From positions 1 to 64,000 of the forward strand of contig ATWE01000021.1 of assembly GCA_000421085.1 (NCBI GenBank): 64,000 nucleotides of DNA, read 5' to 3'. Shown one piece after another: positions 63,593 to 64,000 of this stretch (position 1 is the stretch's first letter; each line of letters starts with the position of its first letter). This DNA comes from Ensifer sp. USDA 6670. Lineage in GTDB: Bacteria > Pseudomonadota > Alphaproteobacteria > Rhizobiales > Rhizobiaceae. The translations under genes and the position numbers were made by a program. Below the pieces are notes generated by a model. It worked only from the letters and a program-made list of their open reading frames with translations, was not told the origin of the DNA and did no database searches.

Positions 63593-64000
63593 TCAGATCA
63601 GCTTCATCCGCATCGCCCGGGCGATCGCCTGCATGCGGTTGACGGCGTCGAGCTTACGGGTCGCGCTCTTGAAATAGCTGCTCACGGTATAGGCCGATAT
63701 GCCGAGAATGATGGCGATCTCATCGCTGCTCTTTCCGGCCGCCGCCCAGCGCAGACATTCGACCTCCCGGCTCGAGAGCTTCTCGCGGGCGCCGCTGCCG
63801 GCATCGAAGGTACGCTCGAGGCATTCGAAAAGCTGCACGAGCGCCAGATAGAGCGTCGCACGCTCCGCGCCGGCTGGCTCGTCCCGCGTACCGGAGAGCA
63901 CTGCCACAAAAGGCTCGCCATAGGTCGTGTGCAGCAGTACCGCGAAGTGACCCATACCGGCATGGGGCGGGAGGCGGAAGACCGCCGTCTTGCCGGCGCC
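63593..64000 (-). CDS. LuxR-type transcriptional regulator, C-terminal part (5' end outside window)
   Basis: The frame is open to the window edge, so the N-terminus is missing; an ATG at 63955 is internal. The C-terminal LuxR helix-turn-helix is EKLSSREVECLRWAAAGKSSDEIAIILGISAYTVSSYFKSATRKLDAVNRMQAIARA. The preceding part (GMGHFAVLLHTTYGEPFVAVLSG) looks like the end of an autoinducer-binding-type domain, but ligand binding cannot be judged. mnmA lies 263 bases downstream on the same strand. Confidence 0.85.
   Translation of the reverse strand, partial: GAGKTAVFRLPPHAGMGHFAVLLHTTYGEPFVAVLSGTRDEPAGAERATLYLALVQLFECLERTFDAGSGAREKLSSREVECLRWAAAGKSSDEIAIILGISAYTVSSYFKSATRKLDAVNRMQAIARAMRMKLI

Noticed and set aside
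1..64000. CRISPR array or restriction/anti-phage defence system
   Set aside because: No regularly spaced direct repeats and no Cas, restriction, retron or toxin-antitoxin genes were seen.

Overview
The window is GC-rich alphaproteobacterial chromosome, most probably from Sinorhizobium/Ensifer (S. meliloti group). This rests on the gene content and order, the rhizobial intergenic repeat families, a hutXWV-type histidine/betaine transporter, and an elongator tRNA-Met next to mnmA. No species can be fixed from sequence reading alone. Nearly all of it is core-genome housekeeping. The accessory-looking parts are the amino-acid region around 43-59 kb and a patch of small orphan genes plus an insertion-sequence remnant at 59.3-62 kb.

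Layout. 1-1.4 kb: end of etfA and a 3-hydroxybutyryl-CoA dehydrogenase. 1.4-8 kb: tlpA diverging from argH, a LptM-like lipoprotein, lysA and a 900-residue-class DUF4175 protein. 8.2-10.2 kb (minus): a CpdR-like receiver, hpt and a DUF3426-like membrane protein. 10.5-13.9 kb: ftsE-ftsX, a YdcF protein and plsC, with CtrA-type boxes upstream of ftsE. 13.9-19 kb: chaC, a DUF2125 protein, and a minus-strand methyltransferase-hisC-tyrC group. 19-24.6 kb: gloB with a cupin, a YddG-like exporter, a DUF3108 protein, rpmB, a VUT-family transporter and a phytase-esterase-like protein. 24.7-28.3 kb (minus): a J-domain protein and cobS-cobT of aerobic cobalamin synthesis. 28.5-34.1 kb: bolA; aroK-aroB-CorC/HlyC on the minus strand; diverging from these a 49-residue membrane protein coupled to xerD, then accA. 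34.4-41.6 kb: an L,D-transpeptidase and a TusA protein, a composite palindromic repeat, a His-rich COG0523 GTPase behind a D,D-carboxypeptidase, an M20 amidohydrolase with an Lrp regulator, and a zinc alcohol dehydrogenase diverging from an AraC regulator.

43-59 kb is the most interesting block. Two roughly 1000-residue fusion proteins (aminoglycoside-phosphotransferase-like kinase + M23-like middle domain + class III aminotransferase/phospho-lyase) converge on either side of an orphan amino-acid-binding protein. They adjoin a histidine-utilisation set: hutC repressor, hutF, hutX-hutW-hutV transporter, a HutH homologue, a YjiH-type membrane protein and hutD. The HutH homologue has a deletion where the Ala-Ser-Gly that forms the MIO electrophile should be, so it is probably not a normal histidine ammonia-lyase.

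59.3-62 kb holds several very small genes, some with excellent ribosome-binding sites, a third copy of a hairpin repeat, a truncated IS481-type transposase end that abuts tRNA-Met, then mnmA and the start-truncated 3' part of a LuxR-type regulator at the window edge.

Repeats are a theme. Three copies of a 44-bp hairpin element occur, one with a compensatory base-pair change. Several copies of the rhizobial TTAGAGCA element occur, two of which supply the stop codon of the gene they follow.
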